Below are positions 52,609 to 61,250 of a stretch of 64,000 bases of DNA, piece after piece. The position numbers and the translations under genes are program-made. The stretch comes from Verrucomicrobiota bacterium (lineage in GTDB: Bacteria > Verrucomicrobiota > Kiritimatiellia > RFP12 > UBA1067): positions 1 through 64,000 of the forward strand of contig JAHFSX010000010.1 of the NCBI GenBank assembly GCA_023269675.1, in the 5' to 3' direction. The notes beneath the pieces were generated by a model. That model ran no database searches and was not told the origin of the DNA. It worked only from the letters and a program-made list of their open reading frames with translations. Numbering within the stretch: the first letter of the stretch is position 1; each line of letters opens with the position of its first letter.

Positions 52609-53739
52609 TTGCCCTTGCCCTCCCCCCTCCATACGCTCTTCAAGCTGCCTGACACCGGACGCCCGCTGCTGTTCCTCGCGCCCATGGCGGGCTTCACCAA
52701 CGCGCCCCTGCGCCGCATCTGCCGCCGGCGCGGCGCGGCGCTGACCTACACGGAGATGGTGAACGACGTGGGGCTGCTGCGTGGCGCGGAAAAAACCTGG
52801 CAGCTGCTGGAGACCTTTGACGACGAGGCCCCGGTCGTCGCGCACCTCTACGGCTCCGAGCCCGCCACGCTGGCGGAGGCCGCCGCCAAGGTCGAACAGA
52901 CCGGACGCTTCGTCGCCATCGACCTGAACGCGGGCTGCCCCGTCCACAAGATCACCGCCAACGGCGCGGGCGCGGCGCTGATCAAGGACCCGCCGCGCAT
53001 CCACGACATCCTCGCCGCCATGCGAAAAGCCGTGAAGCTGCCCCTCACCATCAAGACGCGCCTCGGCCCGCACCCCGACAAGGTCATGATTTTCGAGATC
53101 CTCGCCGCCGCCGAATCCGCCGGCGCGGACGCGCTCGCCCTGCATGGCCGCTTCACCTCGCAAGGCCATGGCGGGGAGGTCCAGCTCGATCTGCTGGCCG
53201 AAGTCAAACGCCGCGCCAAGATCCCGGTCATCGGCAACGGCGGCGTGCGCTCGACCGCTGACGCCGGGCGCATGTTCCGCGAAACCGGCGTGGATGCGGT
53301 CATGATCGCACGCGCAGCGCTCGGCAACCCGTGGATCTTCGAAGAGATTAGCGCCGACCTCGTTGCAGGAAATGAGCCTTCCGCCGCCGACGCCTCAGGC
53401 GCACGGCCGCGGCGCGATCTGGCCGACATCCGTGAGACGCTGGAAGAACACATGGCCTCCGAGCTCACGCTGAGCCGGCTCGTCCGTGAACGCTATACCC
53501 TGCCGCGCCATGTGATCGACGCCGACGAGGCGCTGGCGACCACCTTCCGCTGCCACCTCTTCCGTTATCTCCACGGCCTCAAGGGTTCTTCCCACGTGCG
53601 CGGCATGCTGCACGAGCTGCGCACCCCCGCCGAGATCCGCGCCGCCGTCGCGAGCTGCCTCGAGCGCGAAGCCGCCTACCGCGCCGAGACGCCGGGGAAA
53701 CAGCAGGGATGTGGCACGGAAAACACCTTGGGTGACTGA
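52609..53739 (+). CDS. dus: tRNA-dihydrouridine synthase (DusB-like)
   Basis: Protein of 376 residues from a TTG at 52609. It has the FMN-binding opening LFLAPMAGFTNAPLRR, the active Cys in DLNAGCPVHKI, the GAGAALIKDP loop, LTIKTRLG, LHGRFTSQGHGG and IGNGGVRS. It reduces uridines in the tRNA D loop with NADPH. No ATG precedes the fold, since the first is inside PMAGF, so a TTG must be used; TTG also occurs at 52615. A heptamer array replaces the usual ribosome site. The gene converges on the Fe-S genes. Confidence 0.92.
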   Translation: MPLPSPLHTLFKLPDTGRPLLFLAPMAGFTNAPLRRICRRRGAALTYTEMVNDVGLLRGAEKTWQLLETFDDEAPVVAHLYGSEPATLAEAAAKVEQTGRFVAIDLNAGCPVHKITANGAGAALIKDPPRIHDILAAMRKAVKLPLTIKTRLGPHPDKVMIFEILAAAESAGADALALHGRFTSQGHGGEVQLDLLAEVKRRAKIPVIGNGGVRSTADAGRMFRETGVDAVMIARAALGNPWIFEEISADLVAGNEPSAADASGARPRRDLADIRETLEEHMASELTLSRLVRERYTLPRHVIDADEALATTFRCHLFRYLHGLKGSSHVRGMLHELRTPAEIRAAVASCLEREAAYRAETPGKQQGCGTENTLGD

Positions 53740-53759
53740 ACCCTTCAGCTCCCTGGCAG

Positions 53760-53840
53760 GGACGCCTCCCCGCAGGCGTCCGCAGGTCCATGCCTAACAT
53801 CCAACCCTCACGAACCGGCGGACGGTTCGGGGAACCGTCC
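53760..53840. terminator. Two GC-rich hairpins between convergent dus and Fe-S genes
   Basis: 53760-53781 is GGACGCCT/AGGCGTCC with a 6-base loop. 53820-53840 is GGACGGTTC/GAACCGTCC with loop GGG. Neither has a U tract. They sit in the only gap between two convergent genes, so a bidirectional 3'-end role is plausible. Confidence 0.5.
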
Positions 53841-53891
53841 CTACCGAAGAAAAAACACGCGCAAAACCGTGGCCCTGATCGGACGAAACGC

Positions 53892-55151
53892 TCACTCCCG
53901 GTTCTTCGGGCAGGCCGCGAAACAGCGGCCGCAGGCCACGCAGCGCAAGCGGTCCGCCTCGTGCAGGGAGCGCCGCTGCAGCCGCGTCAGACCCAGCAGC
54001 CGCAGCGCCATCACCAGGCCGATGAAGGCCCCCGCACCCGCGCAACCTTTGCGGAAACGCTCCACCGTATCGGCCGCGCGCGCCTCGGCCCACGCGCGGC
54101 TTTGCCCTGTGCGCTTGAACGCTTCGATCTCGGGATAGAGATCCTCATCCGCGGCCGTGGCCGCGGTCAGCCGATTGACCAGCACCACGTCCGGATGCGC
54201 CTTGGCGACGAACGCGCCCGACAGCCAGCCCGCGCCCGCACACCCGGCGATCAGCAGCGGAACCAGCGCCAGCATCACAACGAACCGCCTGAACTGCCTG
54301 ACGCGCGCCGCGTCGCTCAAGGCCGCTCGCGGCACCGCGATCGCATCCACCGGGCACGTGCCCGCGCACAGCCGGCAATTGATGCAGTCCCGCCCCGTCA
54401 CATCCACCCGCTTCCACGCCAGCCGCGCGCACCCTTCCAGCAACACGCCGTAGGGGCAGAAGTAGCGGCAATACGGCCGCGCGACCACCAAGCCGACCAG
54501 CAGCACCGCCATTCCGGTCAGCAGCATCGGCAACGGGGCGCTGCGCCGGAAGAATCCCACGAACGGGTCGGCGCGGCAGATCAGATACCCCGCGCCGTTC
54601 ACCGCGTATACGAGACCGACCGACAGCACCACAAGCGGTATCAGCCGCAGCACCGCGTCCAGCGCCCGCGGCATCCGCTGCGGCTTGACGATGAACAGGT
54701 CCTGCAGCGCACCCAAGGGACACACCGCCCCGCAAAAGACCCGGCCGAAAAGCAACGCCGTCAAGAGCGGCAAGGCGAACAGCGCCGCGACGAACCACGG
54801 CAGCCCGCCGCCGCTCCACGCCGCCACCGCCACATTCTGCACGGACCCCACGGGGCAGATGCAGCCGTGCTTCACAAAACCGAACCAGGCCAGGCACGCC
54901 ACCGAGAGCGCGAGAATCCAGCGCCGCGACCGCACGCGCCGCACCAGCCAGACTGAGATCCCCAAGGCCACCGCCAGGATCAGCACGTCCGCCCAAGCCG
55001 GCACCAGCGCCTCGAACGCCGGATGCGTCGCCTGCGGCACCGTGTGCCCGCTGTCGAACTGCGGCCGCGGGAACCGCGAGTTCGCGGCCGCCCCCAGAGG
55101 AAAAAGCCACACCGTCAGTCCGCTCAACCGCTTTATCAGAATCTGGATCAC
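53892..55151 (-). CDS. NapH/NosR-like polyferredoxin membrane protein
   Basis: Protein of 419 residues from a GTG at 55151. It has about six membrane helices interleaved with cysteine motifs KHGCICPVG, FCGAVCPLGALQD and YCRYFCPYGVL, typical of NapH/NosR/RdxA electron-transfer proteins. Two [4Fe-4S]-type sites follow: CINCRLCAGTCPVDA in the middle and CVACGRCFAACP at the extreme C-terminus. It probably moves electrons between quinol and periplasmic or cytoplasmic partners. It follows the ferredoxin gene at 55306-55869, so they may form one electron-transfer unit. No terminal reductase is nearby. Confidence 0.82.
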   Translation of the reverse strand: MIQILIKRLSGLTVWLFPLGAAANSRFPRPQFDSGHTVPQATHPAFEALVPAWADVLILAVALGISVWLVRRVRSRRWILALSVACLAWFGFVKHGCICPVGSVQNVAVAAWSGGGLPWFVAALFALPLLTALLFGRVFCGAVCPLGALQDLFIVKPQRMPRALDAVLRLIPLVVLSVGLVYAVNGAGYLICRADPFVGFFRRSAPLPMLLTGMAVLLVGLVVARPYCRYFCPYGVLLEGCARLAWKRVDVTGRDCINCRLCAGTCPVDAIAVPRAALSDAARVRQFRRFVVMLALVPLLIAGCAGAGWLSGAFVAKAHPDVVLVNRLTAATAADEDLYPEIEAFKRTGQSRAWAEARAADTVERFRKGCAGAGAFIGLVMALRLLGLTRLQRRSLHEADRLRCVACGRCFAACPKNRE

Positions 55152-55201
55152 ACCTCAGTCCCTCTTCATTCCTGATACCCGAAAGTTCTGTTTCCTTGCA
55201 C

Positions 55202-55262
55202 GTTGTACCGGCTTCAGCCGGCCACGCGACCCGGCTGAACCGCCGCCTGAAGGCGGTACAAC
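55202..55262. repeat. Palindromic cloverleaf-like repeat
   Basis: Outer arms GTTGTACCG (55202-55210) and CGGTACAAC (55254-55262) enclose two inner hairpins, CCGGCTTCAGCCGG and CCGCCTGAAGGCGG. A partial copy is at 21665-21685. It is an REP-like dispersed element in the gap between the two Fe-S genes. Confidence 0.65.
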
Positions 55263-55305
55263 AAACGGAGAAAACGCGCGACACACGACATCCTGTTCAA
55301 GACTC

Positions 55306-55869
55306 CTAAACCAATTTCTCTTTCAGCAGGTAAGGCTGCGAGGCGGGAACCCGCGTAAAAGCCTGCGAGGGGCAGGTCTCGGCGATGCGGCAGGTGTTGC
55401 AGTTCACGCAGCGGTCATGCCGCACCTGGAGATAGAGCGAGCCGTTGCCGAAATTGGTGCAGCCCTTCACGCACAGCCCGCACGCCGTGCAGAGCGGCTC
55501 GTCGATGTGGTACTCGAAATAGGGATCCTCGACGAACTGCCGCCGGATCGCGCCGGTCGGGCAGGTCTGGTTCTCAGCCGCCTCGTCCAGCCGCGCCGCG
55601 TCCGGCTTGAAATACCCGAAGCACAGCTTGCAGTACCCGCACATCACGTAGCCGTGGACGCACTTCACCGCCGAGGGCTGAAGCACGCACGCGGTCTCGC
55701 ACCGGCCGCACTGGATGCACTTGCGCGGATCGAGCTGCCAGACCATGCGGTCACCCGCCGGACGACGCGCCGCCAAGGCCGCGAACGCCGCGACCCCCGC
55801 CCCCGCCCCCGCGCGCAGCAGCCACGCCACCGCGTTCCGCCGCGTCACCTGTCCGACCTTCTCATTCAT
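55306..55869 (-). CDS. Exported 4Fe-4S ferredoxin-type protein
   Basis: Protein of 187 residues from MNEKVGQVTRRNAVAW, a twin-arginine-like signal that ends near AALAARRPAG. Four cluster motifs follow: CIQCGRCETAC, the CGYCKLC region with a later TCPTGA, CTACGLCVKGC and CVNCNTCRIAETCP. This matches NapG/NrfC-type iron-sulfur proteins, which deliver electrons from the membrane to periplasmic oxidoreductases. It lies between polA and the NapH-like gene on the same strand. An ATG at 55884 is less likely. Confidence 0.8.
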   Translation of the reverse strand: MNEKVGQVTRRNAVAWLLRAGAGAGVAAFAALAARRPAGDRMVWQLDPRKCIQCGRCETACVLQPSAVKCVHGYVMCGYCKLCFGYFKPDAARLDEAAENQTCPTGAIRRQFVEDPYFEYHIDEPLCTACGLCVKGCTNFGNGSLYLQVRHDRCVNCNTCRIAETCPSQAFTRVPASQPYLLKEKLV

Positions 55870-55871
55870 GT

Positions 55872-55906
55872 CCCGACTCCTCAATCCTCAATCCTAAATC
55901 CTCACT
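55872..55906. repeat. Heptamer units between polA and the ferredoxin gene
   Basis: CTCAATC twice, CTAAATC and CTCACTT (55879-55906), preceded by a weaker unit. They fill the 39-base gap between the two genes. Confidence 0.6.
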
Positions 55907-55908
55907 TC

Positions 55909-58644
55909 TCAGTGCGCCTCCAGCCACGTGTCGCCCACGCCCACGCTCACCTCGAGCGGCACCCCGATATCGAGCACCGTGGTCATGGCTTTTTTCACCA
56001 AGTCGCGCACCACGCCGACCTCGTCCTTGGGCACGTCGAAGAGCAGTTCGTCGTGGATCTGCAACACCATCTTGGTCTTCAGGCGGTGCTGCTTCAGCTC
56101 CCTGTGCACGCGCACCATCGCGAGCTTGATCAGATCCGCGGCCGATCCCTGCACCGGCGTGTTGATGGCGTTGCGCTCCGCCGCCTGCCGCGTGGTCGCG
56201 TTGCGCGAGGTGATGTCGCGGAGAAAGCGCCGCCGGCCCAGCAGGGTCAGCGCAAAGCCCTTTTCCCGCGCATCGGCGATCGCCTGGTCCATGTAGGCCT
56301 TCACGCCCGGATACTGTGCGAAGTAGGTCTCGATCAGCTCGGCCGCCTGTTTGCGAGGCACGTTCAGACGCTGGCTCAGCCCGAACGCGGAAATGCCGTA
56401 GATGATCCCGAAATTCACCATCTTGCAGGCCGAACGCATCGCCGGGGTCACCATCGCCGGCAGCACGCCGTAAACCCGCGTCGCGGTCTCGGTGTGAATG
56501 TCCGCGCCGCGCCGGAACGCTTCCATCATGACGGGGTCTTTGCTCAGCGCCGCCATCACGCGCAACTCGATCTGCGAATAGTCGGCCGAGAGCAGCACAT
56601 GGTCGGCGTCGCGCGCCACAAAAGCCTCGCGAATCCGCTGGCCGCGCTCCGTGCGGATCGGGATGTTCTGCAGGTTGGGCTCGGAGGAGGAGAGCCGCCC
56701 CGTCTCCGTCAGCGCCTGCGCGAAATTCGTGTGGATGCGTCCGGTCGCCGGATCGATGCAGGCGGGAAGCTTGTCGACGTAGGTCGATTTCAGCTTGCTG
56801 CACATGCGGTGTTCAAGAATCATCGGGATGATCGGATGCCGGTCCTGGATGCGGAAAAGCACGTCCTCGCTCGTCGCGTATTGCCCGTTCGCCGTGCGGG
56901 CCGCATCCGGGTCAAGCTTCAGATGGTCGAACAGGATCTCGCCCAGCTGCTTGGGCGAGGAGGGATTGAAGTTGCCGCCGCCGAGCTCGCGGATCTTGAT
57001 TTCCAGATCGAGCAGCTCGCGGTCGAGCTCGCGTCCATAGGCCCGCAAGGCCGACTCGTTGATGCGCACGCCCTCGGTCTCCATGTCCAGCAGCACCCCG
57101 ATAAGCGGCTCCTCGCAATCGGCCAGGGCCTTCAGGCAACCGGCATCGCGGGCCGCCTTGCGCAGGAGCCGGTCGAGCTGCAGCGTCACGTCCGCGTCCT
57201 CGGCCGCATAATCGCTGATCTCTTCAGGCTTGAGGTCGCCCATGTTGCCCTGCTCCACGCCCTTCTTTTTCGCGCCGATCAGCGCGGTGATGGGAATGGG
57301 GTTGTAGTGCAGGTACTGGCGCGCCAGATGGTCCATGCCGTGACGGTCCGCCGCATCGATCACATAGTGCGCCAGCATGCTGTCGTGCAGTTCGCCCCGC
57401 GCCTCAAGTCCGTACTGCCGGAAAATCGTGAGGTCGAACTTGGCGTTGTGGCCGATCTTGACCTTGAAGGGGTCCGCGAAGAGCGGCGCGAAGCGCGCCA
57501 GAAAGGCGCGGCAGGCCTCGCGCTCCTCGGGCACAGGCACGTACCACGCCTTGCCCGGCGCGGTGGCGAAGGACATGCCCACCAGCCGGTCGTGGCGCGG
57601 ATCGAGCCCGGTGGTCTCGGTATCGAAGGCCCACTCGGAAGCCGCGTCCAAGGCCTTCAGCAGCGCCTGTACCTGAGCCTCGCTCTGCACGCAAACGTAG
57701 GCGTGCGGCACCTCCGCAAGGGTCTTGTAGGCGTCCGGCGCCTTCTCGGCGCTCACCTGCTCGAAGGCGTCGCCCAGCAGCCGCTTGCCGATCGCGAACA
57801 GCTCGTATTTTTTGAGGACCGCCCGCAAACGCTCCACGTCGGGGTCACGCCGCGCCAGCGCGGCCAGCTCGATCGGCACCGGCACATCGGTGCGGATGGT
57901 GGCCAAGTCGCGGCTCTGCCGCGCGCTCTCCGCGCCCGCCGCCACCTTTTCGGCCAGCTTGCCCTTCAGTTCGGCCGCGTGCGCGAGGATGTTCTCGATT
58001 GTCCCATACTGCGCCAGAAGGGCGGTCGCGGTCTTCTCGCCCACGCCCGCGATGCCGGGGATGTTGTCGGACGCGTCACCGGCCAAACCGAGATATTCGA
58101 TCATCTGGCCGGGCGACGTGAGGCCCCAGTGCTGACAGACCGTCGCGGCATCGTAAATCTCGGCGGGCACGTTGGCCCGGCCCGGACGGAACAGGTAGGT
58201 GGTCGGCCCCACCAGCTGCGCCACATCCTTGTCAGGGGTCGCCAGATAAGTGGTCCAGCCCTCCGCGGCCGCCCGCACGGCCAAGGCGCCCATCACGTCG
58301 TCCGCCTCGAAGCCGTCCACCCGCAGGATCGGGATCCGCAGCGCCTCGGCCAACTCAATGGCCATCGGGATCGCCGCCGCGAGATCCTCCGGCATCTTCT
58401 GCCGCTGCGCCTTGTAGGCCGGATAGGCCAGATGCCGGAAGGTGGGCGTCGTCGAGTCCAGCACCAGCGCCACATGCGTGGGCGTGTGCTCGTTGAGGAT
58501 CTGCAGGACGCAGGACGCGAAGGTGGTCAGCGCCGAGGTGTTGATCCCCGTGCTGGTCATGCGCGGGTCCTTCAGAAAGACAAAGTGCCCCCGGTACAGC
58601 AGCGGCATCACATCGATCAGAAACAGTTTCTTGGTCTCGCTCAC
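55909..58644 (-). CDS. polA: DNA polymerase I
   Basis: Protein of 911 residues. The N-terminal 5'-3' exonuclease has LFLIDVMPLLYRGHF, FEADDVMGAL and GDASDNIPGIAGVG. The proofreading domain keeps its acidic residues (FDTETTGLDPRHD, IGHNAKFD, AAEDADVTLQL). Polymerase motifs are SADYSQIELR (A), KMVNFGIIYGISAFGL (B) and LQIHDELLFDV (C). It fills gaps in repair and removes RNA primers. The GTG at 58644 fits the family start and lies about 45 bases after a strong promoter. An ATG at 58809 would run through that promoter and is rejected. Confidence 0.95.
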   Translation of the reverse strand: MSETKKLFLIDVMPLLYRGHFVFLKDPRMTSTGINTSALTTFASCVLQILNEHTPTHVALVLDSTTPTFRHLAYPAYKAQRQKMPEDLAAAIPMAIELAEALRIPILRVDGFEADDVMGALAVRAAAEGWTTYLATPDKDVAQLVGPTTYLFRPGRANVPAEIYDAATVCQHWGLTSPGQMIEYLGLAGDASDNIPGIAGVGEKTATALLAQYGTIENILAHAAELKGKLAEKVAAGAESARQSRDLATIRTDVPVPIELAALARRDPDVERLRAVLKKYELFAIGKRLLGDAFEQVSAEKAPDAYKTLAEVPHAYVCVQSEAQVQALLKALDAASEWAFDTETTGLDPRHDRLVGMSFATAPGKAWYVPVPEEREACRAFLARFAPLFADPFKVKIGHNAKFDLTIFRQYGLEARGELHDSMLAHYVIDAADRHGMDHLARQYLHYNPIPITALIGAKKKGVEQGNMGDLKPEEISDYAAEDADVTLQLDRLLRKAARDAGCLKALADCEEPLIGVLLDMETEGVRINESALRAYGRELDRELLDLEIKIRELGGGNFNPSSPKQLGEILFDHLKLDPDAARTANGQYATSEDVLFRIQDRHPIIPMILEHRMCSKLKSTYVDKLPACIDPATGRIHTNFAQALTETGRLSSSEPNLQNIPIRTERGQRIREAFVARDADHVLLSADYSQIELRVMAALSKDPVMMEAFRRGADIHTETATRVYGVLPAMVTPAMRSACKMVNFGIIYGISAFGLSQRLNVPRKQAAELIETYFAQYPGVKAYMDQAIADAREKGFALTLLGRRRFLRDITSRNATTRQAAERNAINTPVQGSAADLIKLAMVRVHRELKQHRLKTKMVLQIHDELLFDVPKDEVGVVRDLVKKAMTTVLDIGVPLEVSVGVGDTWLEAH

Positions 58645-58695
58645 AAAAAGGTTCTCCCGGTCTCGCGCCCGAAGCGCACGCTCGAATTGGTCTTC

Positions 58696-58725
58696 AGTAT
58701 ACGGTCTTACCCTCCCCGCTGTCGA
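58696..58725 (-). promoter_or_regulatory. sigma70 promoter for polA
   Basis: On the minus strand TCGACA (58725-58720) and TATACT (58701-58696) each match consensus at 5 of 6 bases, with an 18-base spacer. It sits correctly for the GTG at 58644. Confidence 0.7.
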
Positions 58726-58738
58726 GACTGGGTTGGCC

Positions 58739-58767
58739 TTGCCGCACCCGTCCAACCGTGATATAGT
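58739..58767 (+). promoter_or_regulatory. sigma70 promoter for rpiB-glyA
   Basis: TTGCCG (58739-58744), 17 bases, then TATAGT (58762-58767). The gene starts at 58812. It is divergent from, and adjacent to, the polA promoter. Confidence 0.7.
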
Positions 58768-58811
58768 GAAGACCCTTTTTTTAACAGGAAGACCACCCTT
58801 TCGGAGCACTC

Positions 58812-60488
58812 ATGAAACTTGTTCTTGGCTGTGACCATGGCGGGCTGAACATCAAAAATGCCCTCAACTCCTACCTCAAAACCCGGACCGACGCCGTGGC
58901 CGACCTTGGGGCCTTCACCTCCGACTCCGTCGACTACGCGGACTACGCCGTCCAGGCGGCGGAGCAGATCGTCGAAAAGAAGGCGGACGCCGCCATCCTG
59001 ATCTGCACCACGGGTGTCGGCATGAGCATCGCCGCCAACCGCTTTTCCGGCGTGCGCGCCGCGCTCTGCGATTCGGTGGAGACCGCGCTGAAAATCCGCA
59101 CCCACAACAACGCGAACGTCCTGGTGCTCGCCGGCACCCTCGCCCCCGAGGCCGCCGTCGCCATCACCCGCGTCTTCCTCGACACCCCCTTCTCCCACGA
59201 GGCGCGCCACCAGCGCCGCGTCTGCAAGCTGGAACGCGCCGAACGTCTCGCCGAAGTGGCCTACCTCGCCGATGCCGATCCCGAAGTCCACGCCGCGATC
59301 CGGGGCCAGATCGAGCAGGAAAACAGCACCATCAACCTGATCGCCTCGGAGAACACGGTCACGCGCGCCGTGCGCGAGGCCTCGGGCAGCGTGCTCACCA
59401 ACAAGTACGCGGAAGGCTATCCGGGCAAGCGCTGGTACAGCGGCTGCATCCCGGTGGACACCGTCGAGTCGCTGGCCATCGAGCGCGCCAAAACCCTCTT
59501 CGGCGCGGACCACGCCAACGTGCAGCCGCACTGCGGCAGCTCGGCCAACATGGCGGTCTATTTCGCGGTGCTCAACCCCGGCGACACGATCCTCTCCATG
59601 AGCCTGGACCAGGGCGGCCACCTCACCCACGGCAGCCCGGTGAACTTCTCGGGACGCCTTTTCCACATCGTGCCCTACTGCGTCTCGCCCGAGACCGAAA
59701 CCCTCGATTACGACGCGATCGAGAAGCTCGCCATGGAGCACAAGCCCAAGATGATCGTGGCCGGCGCCAGCGCCTACCCGCGCATCCTCGACTTCCCGCG
59801 CTTCCGCGCCATCGCCGACAAATGCGGCGCGATGCTGATGGTCGACATGGCCCACATCGCGGGCCTCGTGGCCGGCGGCGTGCACCCCAACCCTGTGCCC
59901 TACGCGGAGTTTGTGACCACCACCACGCACAAGACCCTGCGCGGCCCGCGCGGCGGGCTGATCCTCTGCCGCGAGCAATTCGCCAAGGCCGTCGACAAGA
60001 CCGTCTTCCCCGGGCTCCAGGGCGGACCGCTCGAGAACATCGTCGCCGCCAAGGCGGTCTGTTTCGGCGAGGCGCTCCAGCCCGAGTTCAAAGACTACGC
60101 GCGGCAGATCGTGGCGAACAGCCAGGCGCTTGCCGCCACGCTCACCGCGCGCGGCTTCCACCTCGTCTCGGGGGGCTCCGACAACCACCTGATGCTGGTC
60201 AACGTCGCGCGCGCCGGACTCACCGGCAAGGACGCCGCCGCCGCGCTCGACGCCGCGGGCATCATCTGCAACAAGAACACCATCCCGTTCGACAAGAACA
60301 GCCCGTTCGTCACCTCCGGCATCCGCATCGGCACCGCGTCGGTCACCACGCGCGGCATGAAGGAGCCCGAGATGCGGCAGATCGGCACGTGGATCGCCGA
60401 CATCCTCGGCGACATCGCCAACACCGGGCTGCAGGCCACCGTGCGCGCACAGGTCGCGGCGTTCACGGCACCGTTCATCGTCCCCTGA
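58812..60488 (+). CDS. glyA: Ribose-5-phosphate isomerase B fused to serine hydroxymethyltransferase
   Basis: Protein of 558 residues. Residues 1 to about 145 are RpiB: GCDHGG at the start, the catalytic Cys65 in [14 protein letters not shown], and a His-Asn pair in [10 protein letters not shown]. Residues about 146-558 are Gly[34 protein letters not shown] and the PLP lysine Lys374 in [14 protein letters not shown]. The first domain interconverts ribulose and ribose 5-phosphates, the second makes glycine and methylene-THF from serine. Both feed nucleotide synthesis. There is no internal stop or frameshift. Separate genes are the norm in most bacteria. Confidence 0.95.
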   Translation: MKLVLGCDHGGLNIKNALNSYLKTRTDAVADLGAFTSDSVDYADYAVQAAEQIVEKKADAAILICTTGVGMSIAANRFSGVRAALCDSVETALKIRTHNNANVLVLAGTLAPEAAVAITRVFLDTPFSHEARHQRRVCKLERAERLAEVAYLADADPEVHAAIRGQIEQENSTINLIASENTVTRAVREASGSVLTNKYAEGYPGKRWYSGCIPVDTVESLAIERAKTLFGADHANVQPHCGSSANMAVYFAVLNPGDTILSMSLDQGGHLTHGSPVNFSGRLFHIVPYCVSPETETLDYDAIEKLAMEHKPKMIVAGASAYPRILDFPRFRAIADKCGAMLMVDMAHIAGLVAGGVHPNPVPYAEFVTTTTHKTLRGPRGGLILCREQFAKAVDKTVFPGLQGGPLENIVAAKAVCFGEALQPEFKDYARQIVANSQALAATLTARGFHLVSGGSDNHLMLVNVARAGLTGKDAAAALDAAGIICNKNTIPFDKNSPFVTSGIRIGTASVTTRGMKEPEMRQIGTWIADILGDIANTGLQATVRAQVAAFTAPFIVP

Positions 60489-60518
60489 TCCGGCGCAACC
60501 GGAAGCACCGAAGCGTTT

Positions 60519-60682
60519 ACCACCAAGACTCCAAGAGCGCGAAGAAACACCAAGATTGGTTAAAGAAAAGCAGCACGGCGTCACGCATTCGGGCGCTCCT
60601 GTTTTCATTCAGCCTCTGATTCTCTGCGTTTACCCCCCCAAAACTGGGTGTCCCTTGGTGTTCGGGGCGTCTGGGTGGTTCC
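60519..60682. repeat. Inverted repeat of degenerate octamers after glyA
   Basis: 60519-60556 (ACCACCAAGACTCCAAGA-like units) and 60650-60682 (CTTGGTGTTCGGGGCGTC-like) are approximate reverse complements about 95 bases apart. No gene is supported between them. Confidence 0.6.
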
Positions 60683-60700
60683 TTATAAGGTTTTGCAGCC

Positions 60701-61123
60701 ATGAGCGCAAAGAAGAAGATCTACCTGAGCGGCCCGATCATGGACGAGCACCCGGAGCTGGCCGCCACCTGGCGCGAGCGCGCCAAGCAACAGCTGCGCG
60801 ACCGCTTCGTGCTGCTCGACCCCATGCGCCGCAACTTCAAGGACCGCGAGGTGGACAGCGCGAACGAGATCGTGGAATTCGACCTGCAGGATGTGCGCGA
60901 GGCGGACATCGTCATCGTCAACTACAGCAAGACCTCGATCGGCACGGCCATGGAGGTCTTCTACGCCGCGCACGACCTCGGCAAATTCGTGGTCGCCTTC
61001 TCGCCCTTCGATTTCAAGGACTGCTCGCCGTGGATGGTCCGTTACTGCACCAAGATCCTGCCGTCGCTGGATGAGGCGATCGCCTACATCCGCGAGAACT
61101 TCATCACCCAGCACATTGATTGA
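60701..61123 (+). CDS. Nucleoside 2-deoxyribosyltransferase-like protein
   Basis: Protein of 140 residues, MSAKKKIYLSGPIMDEHPEL at the start. The YLSGP nucleotide-binding loop, DLQDVREADIVIVNY with an acidic substrate contact, and SIGTAMEVFYAAHDLGKFVV with the Glu nucleophile position match the family. These enzymes swap or hydrolyse bases on deoxynucleosides or their monophosphates. It follows rpiB-glyA after an inverted repeat. It may be a nucleotide salvage or house-cleaning enzyme alongside the next Nudix gene; the exact substrate is open. Confidence 0.82.
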   Translation: MSAKKKIYLSGPIMDEHPELAATWRERAKQQLRDRFVLLDPMRRNFKDREVDSANEIVEFDLQDVREADIVIVNYSKTSIGTAMEVFYAAHDLGKFVVAFSPFDFKDCSPWMVRYCTKILPSLDEAIAYIRENFITQHID

Positions 61124-61143
61124 AGCCGCTGGCAACCGCGCGG

Positions 61144-61240
61144 GGATTCAGAAGTCGGAATCCGGAATAAAGACAGTCGGAAACACCGCCGACGCTCCAC
61201 TTTCATTCTGGCTACTGACTCCTGAATTCTGTCTTCCCGA
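61144..61240. repeat. Inverted heptamer array between deoxyribosyltransferase and Nudix genes
   Basis: 61144-61182 (ATTCAGA, AGTCGGA, ATCCGGA units) and 61201-61235 (CTGGCTA, CTGACTC, CTGAATT, CTGTCTT) are period-7 and approximately reverse complementary. Confidence 0.75.
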
Positions 61241-61250
61241 GTCTACCCCT

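Noticed and set aside
54685..58761. A 1358-codon plus-strand open frame opposite polA and the Fe-S genes
   Set aside because: It is Arg/His-rich with no domain, and the minus strand encodes every DNA polymerase I motif. It is a GC-rich shadow frame.
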